Counted from the stretch's first letter, positions 8,053 through 17,021 are shown. The stretch: 56,094 bases of DNA from Pseudomonas sp. BN411 (GCF_029871235.1 NZ_SSOM01000027.1:1-56094); one strand, 5' to 3'. The notes: a model not told the origin generated them from the letters alone. Translations and numbers: made by a program.

Positions 8053-8982
8053 TTACAGCAGCTTTTCCAGTTCCGGTACGGCTTCGAACAGGTCAGCCAC
8101 CAGGCCGTAGTCAGCCACCTGGAAGATCGGGGCTTCTTCGTCCTTGTTGATGGCGACGATGACTTTGGAGTCCTTCATACCGGCCAGGTGCTGGATGGCA
8201 CCGGAGATGCCCACGGCGATGTACAGCTGCGGGGCAACGATCTTGCCGGTCTGGCCGACCTGCATGTCGTTCGGCACGAAGCCGGCGTCGACAGCGGCAC
8301 GGGAAGCACCAACAGCAGCGCCCAGCTTGTCGGCCAGGGCGTACAGGTGCTTGAAGTTGTCACCGTTCTGCATGCCACGGCCGCCGGAGACGACGATCTT
8401 GGCAGCAGTCAGTTCCGGACGGTCGGACTTGGCCAGCTCTTCGCCAACGAAGGCGGACTTGCCAGCGTCGGACACGGTGCCCACAGCTTCAACAGCAGCG
8501 GAACCGCCTTCAGCGGCAGCGGCGTCGAAACCGGTGGTACGCACGGTGATCACCTTCACGGCAGCCGAGGACTGCACGGTGGCGATGGCGTTGCCGGCGT
8601 AGATCGGACGCTTGAAGGTGTCGGCGCTTTCAACGGCGATGATCTCGGAGATCTGGTCAACGTCCAGCAGCGCGGCTACGCGCGGCAGGAAGTTCTTGCC
8701 GTTGGTGGTAGCGGGGGCCAGCACGTGGCTGTAGCCCTTGCCCAGCTCGGCGATCAGCGGAGCGACGTTTTCCGGCAGTTGGTGCGCATAGGCAGCGTTG
8801 TCGGCTACCAGCACCTTGGACACGCCAGCGATCTTGGCAGCGGCTTCGGCGGCAGCGCCTGCACCCTGACCGGCAACCAGAACGTGGATGTCGCCACCGA
8901 TCTTCTGAGCGGCGGTAACGGTGTTGAGGGTGGCGGCCGCCAGCGCGGCATTGGAGTGTTCAGCGATTACAAGGACGGCCAT
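8053..8982 (-). CDS. etfA: Electron transfer flavoprotein alpha subunit
   Basis: This 309-aa ETF alpha subunit has an N-terminal Rossmann-like domain ([20 protein letters not shown]) and the C-terminal FAD-binding domain ([40 protein letters not shown] and [20 protein letters not shown]). With EtfB it takes electrons from acyl-CoA and other dehydrogenases and hands them to ETF-ubiquinone oxidoreductase. It follows etfB by one base in the same operon. The length is normal for the family. Confidence 0.97.
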   Translation of the reverse strand: MAVLVIAEHSNAALAAATLNTVTAAQKIGGDIHVLVAGQGAGAAAEAAAKIAGVSKVLVADNAAYAHQLPENVAPLIAELGKGYSHVLAPATTNGKNFLPRVAALLDVDQISEIIAVESADTFKRPIYAGNAIATVQSSAAVKVITVRTTGFDAAAAEGGSAAVEAVGTVSDAGKSAFVGEELAKSDRPELTAAKIVVSGGRGMQNGDNFKHLYALADKLGAAVGASRAAVDAGFVPNDMQVGQTGKIVAPQLYIAVGISGAIQHLAGMKDSKVIVAINKDEEAPIFQVADYGLVADLFEAVPELEKLL

Positions 8983-8983
8983 C

Positions 8984-9733
8984 TCAGATCACCTTCGCTT
9001 CGTTCTTCAGTTTCTCGACCAGCTCGGCCACGGACTTGACCTTGATACCAGCCTGGCGGGCGGCCGGCGCTTCGACTTTCAGGGTCTTGACGGTGGAAGC
9101 GGTGGAAACACCCAGGGCGTCCGGGGTAACCACGTCCAGCGGCTTTTTCTTGGCCTTCATGATGTTCGGCAGCGACGCGTAGCGCGGCTCGTTCAGGCGC
9201 AGGTCGGTGGTGACGATCGCCGGCAGGTTCAGTGCAACGGTCTGCAGACCGCCGTCGATTTCGCGGGTGACGTTGACCTTGTCGCCAGCAACTTCAACCT
9301 TGGAGGCGAAGGTGCCCTGGGCATAGCCAGTCAGGGCGCCCAGCATCTGGCCGGTCTGGTTGTTGTCGCTATCGATGGCTTGCTTGCCGAGGATGACCAG
9401 TTGCGGCTGCTCCTTGTCGACCACAGCCTTCAGCGCCTTGGCCACGGCCAGGGAGTTCAGCTCGTCGGCGGACTCGACCAGGATGGCGCGGTCAGCGCCC
9501 AGGGCCAGGGCAGTACGCAGCTGCTCTTGAGCGGTGTTCGGGCCGATGGTGACGACGACGATTTCACTCGCTACGCCTTTTTCTTTCAGACGGACGGCTT
9601 CTTCCACGGCAATTTCGCAGAAGGGGTTCATCGACATCTTCACGTTGGCAAGGTCGACGCCGGAGTTGTCCGCCTTGACGCGGACCTTGACGTTGTAGTC
9701 GACCACTCGTTTGACAGCTACAAGAACCTTCAT
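8984..9733 (-). CDS. etfB: Electron transfer flavoprotein beta subunit
   Basis: This 249-aa protein carries the ETF beta features [20 protein letters not shown], the [18 protein letters not shown] stretch and an ATIVTTD-like loop ([20 protein letters not shown]) near the C-terminal third. It binds AMP and forms the heterodimer with EtfA. It is first in the minus-strand etfBA operon and is transcribed divergently from ETF-QO across a 319-nt region that holds a PsrA-type operator and a 9-bp inverted repeat. Confidence 0.97.
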   Translation of the reverse strand: MKVLVAVKRVVDYNVKVRVKADNSGVDLANVKMSMNPFCEIAVEEAVRLKEKGVASEIVVVTIGPNTAQEQLRTALALGADRAILVESADELNSLAVAKALKAVVDKEQPQLVILGKQAIDSDNNQTGQMLGALTGYAQGTFASKVEVAGDKVNVTREIDGGLQTVALNLPAIVTTDLRLNEPRYASLPNIMKAKKKPLDVVTPDALGVSTASTVKTLKVEAPAARQAGIKVKSVAELVEKLKNEAKVI

Positions 9734-9849
9734 GGATTCCTCGTTACTCTCCGGTTAATAAGAATGTCGCCAAGACGAGCCTGGCCAGTGATGCAGGTCG
9801 GCCGGAACCGACTCTCAGCCCAGACAGCGAGCGCAAAACCGCCCGTATC

Positions 9850-9875
9850 TTGACCGGATCGCCTATTCCGGTCAA
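9850..9875 (-). promoter_or_regulatory. 9-bp inverted repeat in the etfBA leader
   Basis: TTGACCGGA (9850-9858) and TCCGGTCAA (9867-9875) are perfect reverse complements around an 8-nt loop. The element lies downstream of the likely etfBA promoter and 117 nt before the etfB start. It could be a leader RNA hairpin or a second operator. The rest of 9734-9849 shows no structure that I recognise. Confidence 0.5.
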
Positions 9876-9935
9876 TACAGCAAAATGCCCCGCCATAAGC
9901 CGCAGAGCCTTATCCTATCAGGGCTTCACAAAATT

Positions 9936-9949
9936 CAAACAAACGTTTG
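9936..9949. promoter_or_regulatory. PsrA-type operator in the etf divergent promoter region
   Basis: CAAAC-aaac-GTTTG fits the PsrA consensus known from P. aeruginosa, (G/C)AAAC-N2-4-GTTT(G/C). It also contains the perfect 12-bp palindrome ACAAACGTTTGT (9939-9950). It ends two bases before the -35 of the ETF-QO promoter and overlaps a plausible etfBA -35 (TTGAAT on the minus strand, 9937-9932), so one bound repressor could control both units. PsrA is a TetR-family repressor released by long-chain fatty acids, and from memory the etf genes are reported PsrA targets. Confidence 0.75.
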
Positions 9950-9951
9950 TA

Positions 9952-9980
9952 TTGGACCAGCCACAGGCTCTGGATATAAT
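9952..9980 (+). promoter_or_regulatory. Sigma-70 promoter of ETF-QO
   Basis: TTGGAC (9952-9957) and TATAAT (9975-9980) are separated by exactly 17 bp. Transcription should start near 9987 and give a leader of about 65 nt. Confidence 0.75.
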
Positions 9981-10052
9981 GCGCCAGCTCAGGTCAGGGA
10001 TCGAGCCTAGCCCTCCAACACAAAATATCGAAGAGCCTTGAGGAGATTGACT

Positions 10053-11717
10053 GTGGAACGCGAATACATGGAATTCGACGTCGTCATCGTCGGCGCTGGC
10101 CCTGCTGGCCTGTCCGCCGCGTGCCGACTGAAGCAGAAGGCCGCGGAAGCTGGTCAAGAGATCAGCGTATGCGTGGTCGAGAAGGGTTCCGAAGTGGGCG
10201 CCCACATTCTCTCTGGCGCCGTATTCGAACCGCGAGCCCTGAACGAACTCTTCCCTGACTGGAAAGAACTGGGCGCCCCGCTGAACACCCCGGTAACCCG
10301 CGACGACATCTATATGCTCAAGGATGCCGACTCCGCAATCAAGGTTCCCGATCTGTTCGTGCCCAAGACCATGCACAACGAGGGCAACTATATCATCTCC
10401 CTGGGCAATCTCTGCCGCTGGCTGGCCCAGCAGGCCGAAGGCCTGGGCGTTGAGATCTACCCGGGCTTCGCCGCCCAGGAAGCGCTGATCGACGAGAATG
10501 GCGTGGTACGCGGCATCATCACCGGCGACCTCGGTGTGGACCGTGAAGGCAACCCGAAAGAGGGTTACTACACCCCCGGCATGGAACTGCGCGCCAAGTA
10601 CACCCTGTTCGCCGAAGGCTGCCGTGGCCACATCGGCAAGCAGCTGATCAAGAAGTACAACCTGGACTCCGAAGCCGACGCCCAGCACTACGGCATCGGC
10701 ATCAAGGAAATCTGGGACATCGACCCGGCCAAGCATCAACCCGGCCTGGTAGTCCACACCGCCGGCTGGCCGATGGACATCGTGGGCACCGAGAATACCG
10801 GTGGCTCCTTCCTCTATCACCTGGAAAACAACCAGGTGGTCGTAGGCCTGATCATCGACCTGTCCTACGCCAACGCCTACCTGTCGCCCTTCGACGAGTT
10901 CCAGCGCTACAAGCACCACCCGGTGATCAAGCAGTACCTGGAAGGCGGCAAGCGCGTTGCCTACGGCGCCCGCGCCATCTGCAAAGGCGGCCTGAACTCG
11001 CTGCCGAAAATGGTCTTCCCGGGCGGCGCGCTGATCGGCTGTGACCTGGGCACCCTGAACTTCGCCAAGATCAAGGGCAGCCACACCGCCATGAAGTCCG
11101 GCATGCTGGCCGCCGAATCCGTGGCCGCCGCCCTGGCCGCTGGCAAGGAAGGTGGTGACGAGCTGACCAACTATGTCGACGCCTTCAAGTCCAGCTGGCT
11201 GTACGACGAACTGTTCCGCAGCCGTAACTTTGGCGCGGCGATTCACAAGTACGGTGCCCTGGTTGGCGGTGCGTTCAACTACGTCGACCAGAACTGGTTC
11301 GGCGGCAAGCTCCCGTTCACCCTGCACGACAACAAGCCGGACTATGCCTGCCTGAAGCCGGCAGCCCAGTCCCAGCGCATCGACTATCCGAAGCCGGACG
11401 GCAAGATCAGCTTCGACAAGCTGAGCTCGGTATTCCTCTCCAACACCAACCATGAAGAGGAACAACCCTGCCACCTGAAGCTGGCCGACGCGAGCATCCC
11501 GATCGCGAAGAACCTGCCGCTGTACGATGAACCGGCGCAGCGCTACTGCCCGGCTGGCGTGTACGAAGTGGTGACTCAGGAAGATGGCGCCAAGCGCTTC
11601 CAGATCAACGCCCAGAACTGCGTCCACTGCAAGACCTGCGACATCAAGGACCCAGCCCAGAACATCACCTGGGTAGCCCCGGAAGGCACCGGCGGCCCGA
11701 ACTACCCCAACATGTAA
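10053..11717 (+). CDS. Electron transfer flavoprotein-ubiquinone oxidoreductase
   Basis: This 554-aa enzyme passes electrons from reduced ETF to ubiquinone at the inner membrane. The N-terminal FAD-binding motif is VVIVGAGPAGLSAACRL. The C-terminal 4Fe-4S domain has cysteines in RYCPAGVYE and NCVHCKTCDIKDP, and the family ending GTGGPNYPNM is present. The start is taken as the GTG at 10053, which has GAGGAG seven bases upstream; a longer reading from a TTG at 10038 would place that Shine-Dalgarno inside the gene. It is divergent from etfBA and probably co-regulated through the shared operator. Confidence 0.96.
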   Translation: MEREYMEFDVVIVGAGPAGLSAACRLKQKAAEAGQEISVCVVEKGSEVGAHILSGAVFEPRALNELFPDWKELGAPLNTPVTRDDIYMLKDADSAIKVPDLFVPKTMHNEGNYIISLGNLCRWLAQQAEGLGVEIYPGFAAQEALIDENGVVRGIITGDLGVDREGNPKEGYYTPGMELRAKYTLFAEGCRGHIGKQLIKKYNLDSEADAQHYGIGIKEIWDIDPAKHQPGLVVHTAGWPMDIVGTENTGGSFLYHLENNQVVVGLIIDLSYANAYLSPFDEFQRYKHHPVIKQYLEGGKRVAYGARAICKGGLNSLPKMVFPGGALIGCDLGTLNFAKIKGSHTAMKSGMLAAESVAAALAAGKEGGDELTNYVDAFKSSWLYDELFRSRNFGAAIHKYGALVGGAFNYVDQNWFGGKLPFTLHDNKPDYACLKPAAQSQRIDYPKPDGKISFDKLSSVFLSNTNHEEEQPCHLKLADASIPIAKNLPLYDEPAQRYCPAGVYEVVTQEDGAKRFQINAQNCVHCKTCDIKDPAQNITWVAPEGTGGPNYPNM

Positions 11718-11727
11718 TGCAGGCACG

Positions 11728-11753
11728 AAAAAGGCTCCCTCGGGAGCCTTTTT
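11728..11753. terminator. Bidirectional terminator after ETF-QO
   Basis: AAAAAGGCTCCC pairs with GGGAGCCTTTTT around a 2-nt loop. It lies between the convergent ETF-QO and DUF1285 genes. Confidence 0.92.
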
Positions 11754-11769
11754 CATGTCCGCCTTCCGG

Positions 11770-12339
11770 CTATTCCGGCAGCGGTCCGATAGGGAAGAAC
11801 TCCCCACCGCTCCACACACCAAGCCACGTGATGCCATCGATCTCACGCGGCTCTGCCAACTCCACCAGCTGATAGAAGACATTGCGATGGATCAGCGCCT
11901 CCAGGTTGGTACGCACCAGCACATAGGGTGAGGGCTCCTGGGTCTCCGGGTCCAGCTCGACCCGTAGCGGATGCACCGCACCCGCCACTACCTCGTCCTC
12001 CACATTGGTAATGAAGCGCAGCTGCTGCTCCTCCCCTGCCCCCTCGACCTGCAGTTGAACGGCCACGAAGGGTGCGTCTTCCACCTGGATACCCACCTTC
12101 TCGACGGGCGTGACCAGGAAATAGTCCGCGCCATCCTTGCGGATCACACTGGAAAACAGCTTGACCATGGGCTTGCGGCCGATCGGCGTGCCCAAATAGA
12201 ACCAGGTGCCGTCCCGGGCGATGCGCATATCGATGTCGCCACAGAACGGCGGGTTCCACAGATGAACGGGCGCGCCGCCGGGCTTGTCGCCCTTGGGTAT
12301 CTGCGCCAGCAGGTCGCCGGCCTTGCCGGGATCGCTCAT
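11770..12339 (-). CDS. DUF1285-family protein
   Basis: This 189-aa soluble protein has no signal peptide. The features HLWNPPFCGDIDMRIARDGT, GRKPMVKLFSSVIRKDG and YFLVTPVEKVGIQVEDAPF fit the DUF1285 family, which is common next to etf genes in pseudomonads. Its biochemical function is unknown. It ends 16 nt from the terminator shared with ETF-QO and lies 10 nt after the DUF4823 lipoprotein gene on the same strand, so the two are probably co-transcribed. Confidence 0.82.
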   Translation of the reverse strand: MSDPGKAGDLLAQIPKGDKPGGAPVHLWNPPFCGDIDMRIARDGTWFYLGTPIGRKPMVKLFSSVIRKDGADYFLVTPVEKVGIQVEDAPFVAVQLQVEGAGEEQQLRFITNVEDEVVAGAVHPLRVELDPETQEPSPYVLVRTNLEALIHRNVFYQLVELAEPREIDGITWLGVWSGGEFFPIGPLPE

Positions 12340-12349
12340 TTCAATCTCC

Positions 12350-12952
12350 TCAACGACTCAATCCGATCAGGCTGCGAGCATACTCCTCCAGCGGCGGCCC
12401 GATCAGGTCCTCAGGTTTGGAGTCGTAGAACGTCAGAAAACCGCCACGATTGCGGATTCGCGCGGAGTCCACCAGATAACGGGTATTGGTTTCGATCAGC
12501 ATCAGCTGGATTACGCCACGGTCGCGACCGAGACGGTCCAGCGCTTCCTGATCTTCCCACTCCTCGACCGTGCCAATGCGGTCGTCGGCGCTGGCGAAGC
12601 GTGCGTACAGCAGGTAGTGCGCACCAACCGCACGAGCCTGGCCCATGGCCTCTTCCAGGCCGGCCGGCCCCGTTGCACGGCGCACCATGGGGAAGTACTC
12701 GACGAAGCCGTTGAACGCCTCCTCGGCCACCACATTGGGGCGCGGGTAAGCGGAACCCGGCGGTACGAAGTAGCCCTGGGCAATGAAGATGAAGGAGTCA
12801 GGCTGCAGGCGCCACGGGCTGGCGCGGCGGGTCTCACTGTGGTCCAGGAATCCAGCATCGCTCAGCTGCTCGCGAGTGCCCTCGGCCATGTCGCTGACCT
12901 TCATGCAGCCGGCCAGGCCGAGAAGCGCCAACAACAGAATCAAACTACGCAT
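12350..12952 (-). CDS. DUF4823-family lipoprotein
   Basis: This 200-aa protein has a lipobox (LALLGLAGC, Cys16). The mature part contains ARAVGAHYLLYARFASADD and VIQLMLIETNTRYLVDSARI, a mixed alpha/beta pattern that fits DUF4823. The function is unknown; it is presumably anchored in the outer membrane facing the periplasm. It lies upstream of the DUF1285 gene and 66 nt downstream of the MoaA paralogue, all on the minus strand. Confidence 0.78.
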   Translation of the reverse strand: MRSLILLLALLGLAGCMKVSDMAEGTREQLSDAGFLDHSETRRASPWRLQPDSFIFIAQGYFVPPGSAYPRPNVVAEEAFNGFVEYFPMVRRATGPAGLEEAMGQARAVGAHYLLYARFASADDRIGTVEEWEDQEALDRLGRDRGVIQLMLIETNTRYLVDSARIRNRGGFLTFYDSKPEDLIGPPLEEYARSLIGLSR

Positions 12953-13018
12953 CGTGTGTCCTCCAGGCGCCGGCGACGAAAAACCGGCGGATAGAGAACC
13001 AATGCAGCTTCCGCGCCA

Positions 13019-13987
13019 TCAACCGCCGATGATCTTCATCACAGTGACGCCGCCTGAAAACGCGATGTCCTGTTTGTCGGCCAAGGCCTTTACCAGCAGT
13101 CGCTGCAACGCCGGTAGTGCTTCGTGCCGGGGCTTCTCCAGTAGGTCGCCGACGTAATGGCGATTGCTCGAAGAAAGGCAGCCATGCAGCCACCCAGTGG
13201 AAGACAGGCGAAGGCGCGAACAGGTCCGACAGAACGGCACGCTCTCGTTGGCGATCACCCCGAAGTAGCCCTCACCCGGAACGCGATAACGAATGGCCGT
13301 GGCGTCCAGCGGCGCATCGGCCTGGACGAACTCATGGCTGGCGCGGATCAGCGCCAGCAACTCTTCCAGTCCCACGAACTGCTGGTGGAACGTGTTGGGA
13401 TCGCGAGCCAGATGCCCCATGCGCATCAGCTCGATAAAGCGCAGCTCGAAGCCACGCTCCAGGCAGTAGTCCAGCAACGGCAGCACCTGGTCGAGGTTCT
13501 TGCCGCGCAGCGGGACCATGTTGATCTTGATCTTGAGGCCGGCCGCCCTCGCCTCGTCGAGCCCCTTGAGCACCGTGGCGAGGTCACCGCCTCGGGCGAT
13601 GCTGCGGAACTCGTCGGCGTTCAGGGTATCGAGGGAAATATTCAGGCGGCGGATGCCGCAGTCCAACAGCAGCGGCAATTTGCGGGACAGCAGCTGACCG
13701 TTGCTGGTGATGCTGATGTCATCGAGGCCGAGCTTGCTGACTTCGCGGAGGAAAGGATCGAGTTTGGGACTCACCAGCGGTTCGCCGCCGGTGATCCGAA
13801 GGCGTTCTATGCCGGCGGCTTCGATGAGGTAGGCCACGCCACGAACCATGGCCTCGGCGGAGAGTTCATCCTGTGCCGCCACCAGTCGTTTGCCGTCTGG
13901 CACGCAGTAAGTACAGGCGTAGTTGCAGGCGGCAGTCAGACTGATTCGCAGGTTGCGGAAGCGCCTGCCTTGGCGGTCGACGATCAT
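13019..13987 (-). CDS. moaA: MoaA-type radical SAM enzyme (GTP 3',8-cyclase)
   Basis: This 322-aa radical SAM protein has the first 4Fe-4S motif at Cys21, Cys25 and Cys28 (CNYACTYC) and the SAM-binding RITGGEPLV. The second cluster motif is CRTCSRLRLSSTGWLHGC. The essential C-terminal Gly-Gly (MKIIGG) is present. These make it a complete MoaA, which turns GTP into the cyclic intermediate of molybdopterin synthesis with MoaC. The start at 13987 is preferred because GGAG lies six bases upstream; ATG 14002 or GTG 14011 are alternatives. No other moa gene is nearby, so it is probably a paralogue of the moa-operon copy. Confidence 0.85.
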   Translation of the reverse strand: MIVDRQGRRFRNLRISLTAACNYACTYCVPDGKRLVAAQDELSAEAMVRGVAYLIEAAGIERLRITGGEPLVSPKLDPFLREVSKLGLDDISITSNGQLLSRKLPLLLDCGIRRLNISLDTLNADEFRSIARGGDLATVLKGLDEARAAGLKIKINMVPLRGKNLDQVLPLLDYCLERGFELRFIELMRMGHLARDPNTFHQQFVGLEELLALIRASHEFVQADAPLDATAIRYRVPGEGYFGVIANESVPFCRTCSRLRLSSTGWLHGCLSSSNRHYVGDLLEKPRHEALPALQRLLVKALADKQDIAFSGGVTVMKIIGG

Positions 13988-14076
13988 GGGACGCTCCGGC
14001 ATGTGGTACACCGGAGTATATCCCCGCGGCCTCTACAGCACATATCCGAGACCGCGTTATAGGCGCACTGAATACG

Positions 14077-14715
14077 TCAGCCGGCGGGCGACTCGGCCTC
14101 GCGCTTGCGCTTGTTGCCCATGCGCACGCCGATGTCCATGAGGAACTGGAAGAAGCCTTCCTGATCCTCCAGCACGTTGCTCCAGAACGGCGAGTGGTAG
14201 AGCGCGACAGCGCCATGCACCAGGGCCCAGGCAGCGCAGTAATGGAAGTACGGCGGCACGTCTTCCAGCTTGCCTTCGGCGATACGGCCCTTGATAAGCT
14301 GGGTGAGTCGCTCGAAGTTGGACGCGCGGATCTTGTGCAGCTGCTCGACCATCTCCGGAACCTGGCTGTTCTTCACCACCTTCTCTTCCAGGCGGTCGAA
14401 CAGGCGATAGCGCTGCGGGTCACGCATGCGGAACTCGAAGTAAGCGCGCGATAGCGCCTCCTTGTCACGGTCCACATCAGCGGAATGGAACAGCGCGTTC
14501 AGGTCACGCTCGTAGTCGAGCATCAGGCGCAGATAGATCTCCGCCTTGGACTTGAAATGCTTGTAGATGGTGCCTTTGCCGATACCCACTGCGTCGGCGA
14601 TCATCTCGACGGTAACGCTGTCTTCGCCCTCTTCGAGGAAGAGCTTCAGGGCGGTGTCGAGAATTTCCTGCTCGCGGCGGCGGAACTCACGGACTTTACG
14701 GGGTTCTTTCTGCAT
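14077..14715 (-). CDS. TetR-family transcriptional regulator
   Basis: This 212-aa protein has an N-terminal TetR helix-turn-helix (residues about 10-60, VEMIADAVGIGKGTIYKHFK) and an all-helical ligand and dimer domain. It is divergent from the aminotransferase gene across 74 nt and probably controls itself and perhaps that gene. From memory a similar regulator (PA2957) sits at the matching place in P. aeruginosa. The ligand is unknown. Confidence 0.87.
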   Translation of the reverse strand: MQKEPRKVREFRRREQEILDTALKLFLEEGEDSVTVEMIADAVGIGKGTIYKHFKSKAEIYLRLMLDYERDLNALFHSADVDRDKEALSRAYFEFRMRDPQRYRLFDRLEEKVVKNSQVPEMVEQLHKIRASNFERLTQLIKGRIAEGKLEDVPPYFHYCAAWALVHGAVALYHSPFWSNVLEDQEGFFQFLMDIGVRMGNKRKREAESPAG

Positions 14716-14789
14716 AAAGGGACTGTGGGGTCAAAAATCAAGCCGCGTATTATGCCTATCTGGCGTAAAAATGCACGGATCATCCGACT

Positions 14790-15923
14790 ATGAGCTTATT
14801 GCAAGATGAGTTTGCCCACGCCGATGGGCTCCGCTATCTCAACCATGCCGCCGTCGCGCCCTGGCCGAAACGCGCGACCCGCGCGGTCCAGAGCTTCGCC
14901 GAAGAGAACTGTCGCCTTGGCGCAAGGGACTATCCAGACTGGTTGATAGTAGAGCGTCGTCTGCGCGAACGTCTGGCCAGACTGCTGAACACTCCGACCA
15001 CGGCCGATCTTGCACTGGTCAAGAATACATCGGAAGCCCTGTCTTTCGTTGCCTTTGGTCTGGATTGGAGTGCAGGCGATCAGGTCGTCATCAGCGACCA
15101 GGAGTTCCCCTCCAACCGGGTCGTCTGGGAAGCACTGAAACGCTTCGGCGTGGATACCCTCCAGGTGCCACTGAATGGCCCCGATCCGGAAGGAGCCCTG
15201 ATCGCCGCCATTGGCCCCCGCACCCGCCTGATGTCCATCAGCGCTGTGCAATATGCCAGCGGCCTGCGCCTGGACCTCCACCGCCTCGGCCAGGAGTGCC
15301 GCAAGCGTGGGGTGCTCTTCTGCGTCGACGCCATCCAGCAACTGGGCGCCCTGCCCTTTGACGTCCAGGCCATCGATTGCGACTTCGCCATGGCCGATGG
15401 GCACAAGTGGATGCTGGGTCCGGAAGGCCTCGGAGTCTTCTATTGCCGCGCCGACCTGCGCCATCAACTGAAGCTCCACGAGTACGGCTGGCACATGCTG
15501 GAACATCCCGGTGACTACGAACGCTCCGACTGGGAGCCCTCACGCACCGCACGCCGTTTCGAATGCGGCAGCCCCAATATGCTGGGCGCCATGGCGCTGG
15601 AGGCGAGCCTGTCCCTGCTGGAAGAGGTCGGTATGGAACAAGTGGCGAAAGACCTGGCCGAGCGCGTGCAATGGCTGCAGGACGGTCTCGTCCGGATTCC
15701 TGGCGTGCAATTGCTGAGCCCGCTGAATCCGCTGCGCCGTGCCGGCATTCTCAGCTTCCGCCTGGACGGATGGGACAACCAGGCGCTGTTCGAACGCCTG
15801 CGCGCCGAGCAGGTGGTCTGCGCCCAGCGCGGTGGCGGAATCCGCTTCTCGCCGCACTTCTACACCGAATTCCGCGTGCTGGACGAGACGCTTGGGCTGG
15901 TACGCCAGATGGCAGACACATGA
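14790..15923 (+). CDS. Class V aminotransferase (cysteine desulfurase-like fold)
   Basis: This 377-aa PLP enzyme has the cofactor Asp near residue 180 (FCVDAIQQLG) and the Schiff-base lysine at 206 (MADGHKWMLGPEGLGVFYC). The N-terminal stretch FAHADGLRYLNHAAVAPWP is typical of class V aminotransferases of the isopenicillin-N epimerase/desulfurase type. No conserved catalytic Cys loop of IscS/SufS is evident, so desulfurase activity is doubtful. The substrate is unknown. The ribosome binding site is weak. A likely small RNA gene follows it. Confidence 0.83.
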   Translation: MSLLQDEFAHADGLRYLNHAAVAPWPKRATRAVQSFAEENCRLGARDYPDWLIVERRLRERLARLLNTPTTADLALVKNTSEALSFVAFGLDWSAGDQVVISDQEFPSNRVVWEALKRFGVDTLQVPLNGPDPEGALIAAIGPRTRLMSISAVQYASGLRLDLHRLGQECRKRGVLFCVDAIQQLGALPFDVQAIDCDFAMADGHKWMLGPEGLGVFYCRADLRHQLKLHEYGWHMLEHPGDYERSDWEPSRTARRFECGSPNMLGAMALEASLSLLEEVGMEQVAKDLAERVQWLQDGLVRIPGVQLLSPLNPLRRAGILSFRLDGWDNQALFERLRAEQVVCAQRGGGIRFSPHFYTEFRVLDETLGLVRQMADT

Positions 15924-16001
15924 GGACTCAGCCGAGGCCGCTGTATTCCAAATAGGTTTAAGAAACGCCACTGGGCTATCTGGACGCGTGGGGATAATGG
16001 C

Positions 16002-16008
16002 CAATACT
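16002..16008 (+). promoter_or_regulatory. Sigma-S-like -10 element for the RgsA-like RNA
   Basis: CAATACT differs in one base from the CTATACT -10 typical of RpoS promoters and has no good -35 in front. It would start transcription at about 16015. Confidence 0.45.
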
Positions 16009-16014
16009 TCTTCT

Positions 16015-16135
16015 TACTGGCGCGCGGCATCTCCCCCCAAGTGCCCAGCCAGTCGAGGAACCGTGGATCGCGTTCCTTTGTTTTACTCCTAATGGTCTTG
16101 ACCCGGATTCATCCCCCAGAACCCGGGTTTTTTTT
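16015..16135 (+). ncRNA. rgsA: Probable RgsA-like small RNA
   Basis: The 248-nt space between the aminotransferase and tatD has no credible ORF but has the layout of a small RNA gene. A CAATACT -10 (16002-16008) lies about 120 nt before a terminator with eight Ts. From memory, P. aeruginosa carries the 120-nt, RpoS- and GacA-linked RNA RgsA in the equivalent gap next to tatD. The match is by position, length and promoter type; I could not align the sequences. No GacA upstream site of the TGTAAG-N6-CTTACA type is visible. Confidence 0.62.
16101..16135 (+). terminator. Terminator of the RgsA-like RNA
   Basis: ACCCGG (16101-16106) pairs with CCGGGT (16123-16128) and is followed by an unbroken run of Ts to 16135. 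Confidence 0.7.
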
Positions 16136-16171
16136 GCGCGCGGCTTTTGTCGGCAGCCGAGGGAGACCGCT

Positions 16172-16954
16172 TCAGCCGCGTCGCGCGAGGGGGAACAAGC
16201 GCAGATAGTTCTCGCCGGTCTGCTCGGCGAATGCTTCGTACGAAACGCCTCGCAAATCGGCAAGGAACTCTGCCACCTCACGCACGTATTGCGGCAGGTT
16301 GGGCTTGCCGCGGTAAGGCACCGGGGCGAGATAAGGCGAATCGGTTTCCACCAGCAGACGGTCGGCCGGTACCTGGCGGGCCACTTCTCGCAGGGCATCT
16401 GCATTGCGGAACGTGACGATGCCGGAGAGCGAAATATAGAAACCGAGATCGAGCGCGGCGCGGGCCATCTCCCAATCCTCGGTGAAGCAATGCAGCACAC
16501 CGGCCTGGGGCAGCGCCGCATCGCGCAGCTGGGCAAGGGTGTCGGCACGGGCTTCACGGGTATGCACGATGACCGGCTTGCCAGTCACCTTCGCAGCCTC
16601 CAGGTGCAGACGGAATGCCTGCTGCTGGAGTTCGGCGGCTTCAGGCTCGTAGTAATAGTCCAGGCCCGTCTCACCGATTGCTACTACACGCGGGTGTTCC
16701 AGCTCCCCAAGCAACCAGTCCAGCGCGAGGGATTCGCCCGGCTGCAGGTCCAGTGGGTGAACGCCGACGGAGCAATGCACGTCGTCGTAACGCTCGGCGA
16801 GGGACTTCACCGCCGCCGCGTTATCGGCGCTCACGCCAATGCAGAGGAACTGGCTGACACCGCGAGCACGGGCGGCGTCGAGGGCGGCATCGAGGGAGCC
16901 ATCATGGGCCGCCAGGTCGAGGCGGTCCAGGTGGCAATGGGAGTCGATCAACAT
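16172..16954 (-). CDS. tatD: TatD-family metal-dependent hydrolase
   Basis: This 260-aa TIM-barrel amidohydrolase has the family metal ligands in order: DSHCHLD (residues 4-10), GETGLDYYY with its Glu, VHTREA, HCFTED and ETDSPYL. TatD proteins are 3'-5' exonucleases with a role in DNA repair and are not part of the Tat export machinery. The length is normal. It ends the tmk-holB-pilZ block. Confidence 0.93.
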   Translation of the reverse strand: MLIDSHCHLDRLDLAAHDGSLDAALDAARARGVSQFLCIGVSADNAAAVKSLAERYDDVHCSVGVHPLDLQPGESLALDWLLGELEHPRVVAIGETGLDYYYEPEAAELQQQAFRLHLEAAKVTGKPVIVHTREARADTLAQLRDAALPQAGVLHCFTEDWEMARAALDLGFYISLSGIVTFRNADALREVARQVPADRLLVETDSPYLAPVPYRGKPNLPQYVREVAEFLADLRGVSYEAFAEQTGENYLRLFPLARRG

Positions 16955-17021
16955 GCTTCAAGCTCCAGGCGCAGGCGCCAAGCTTCAAGCCTGCCGCTTG
17001 CAGCCGGAGCCCGACGGCCGG

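Noticed and set aside
9918-11882. 654-aa open frame antisense to ETF-QO
   Set aside because: ETF-QO is complete with FAD and Fe-S motifs; the opposite frame has only Gly/Val/Ala-rich sequence and would remove the promoter and operator.
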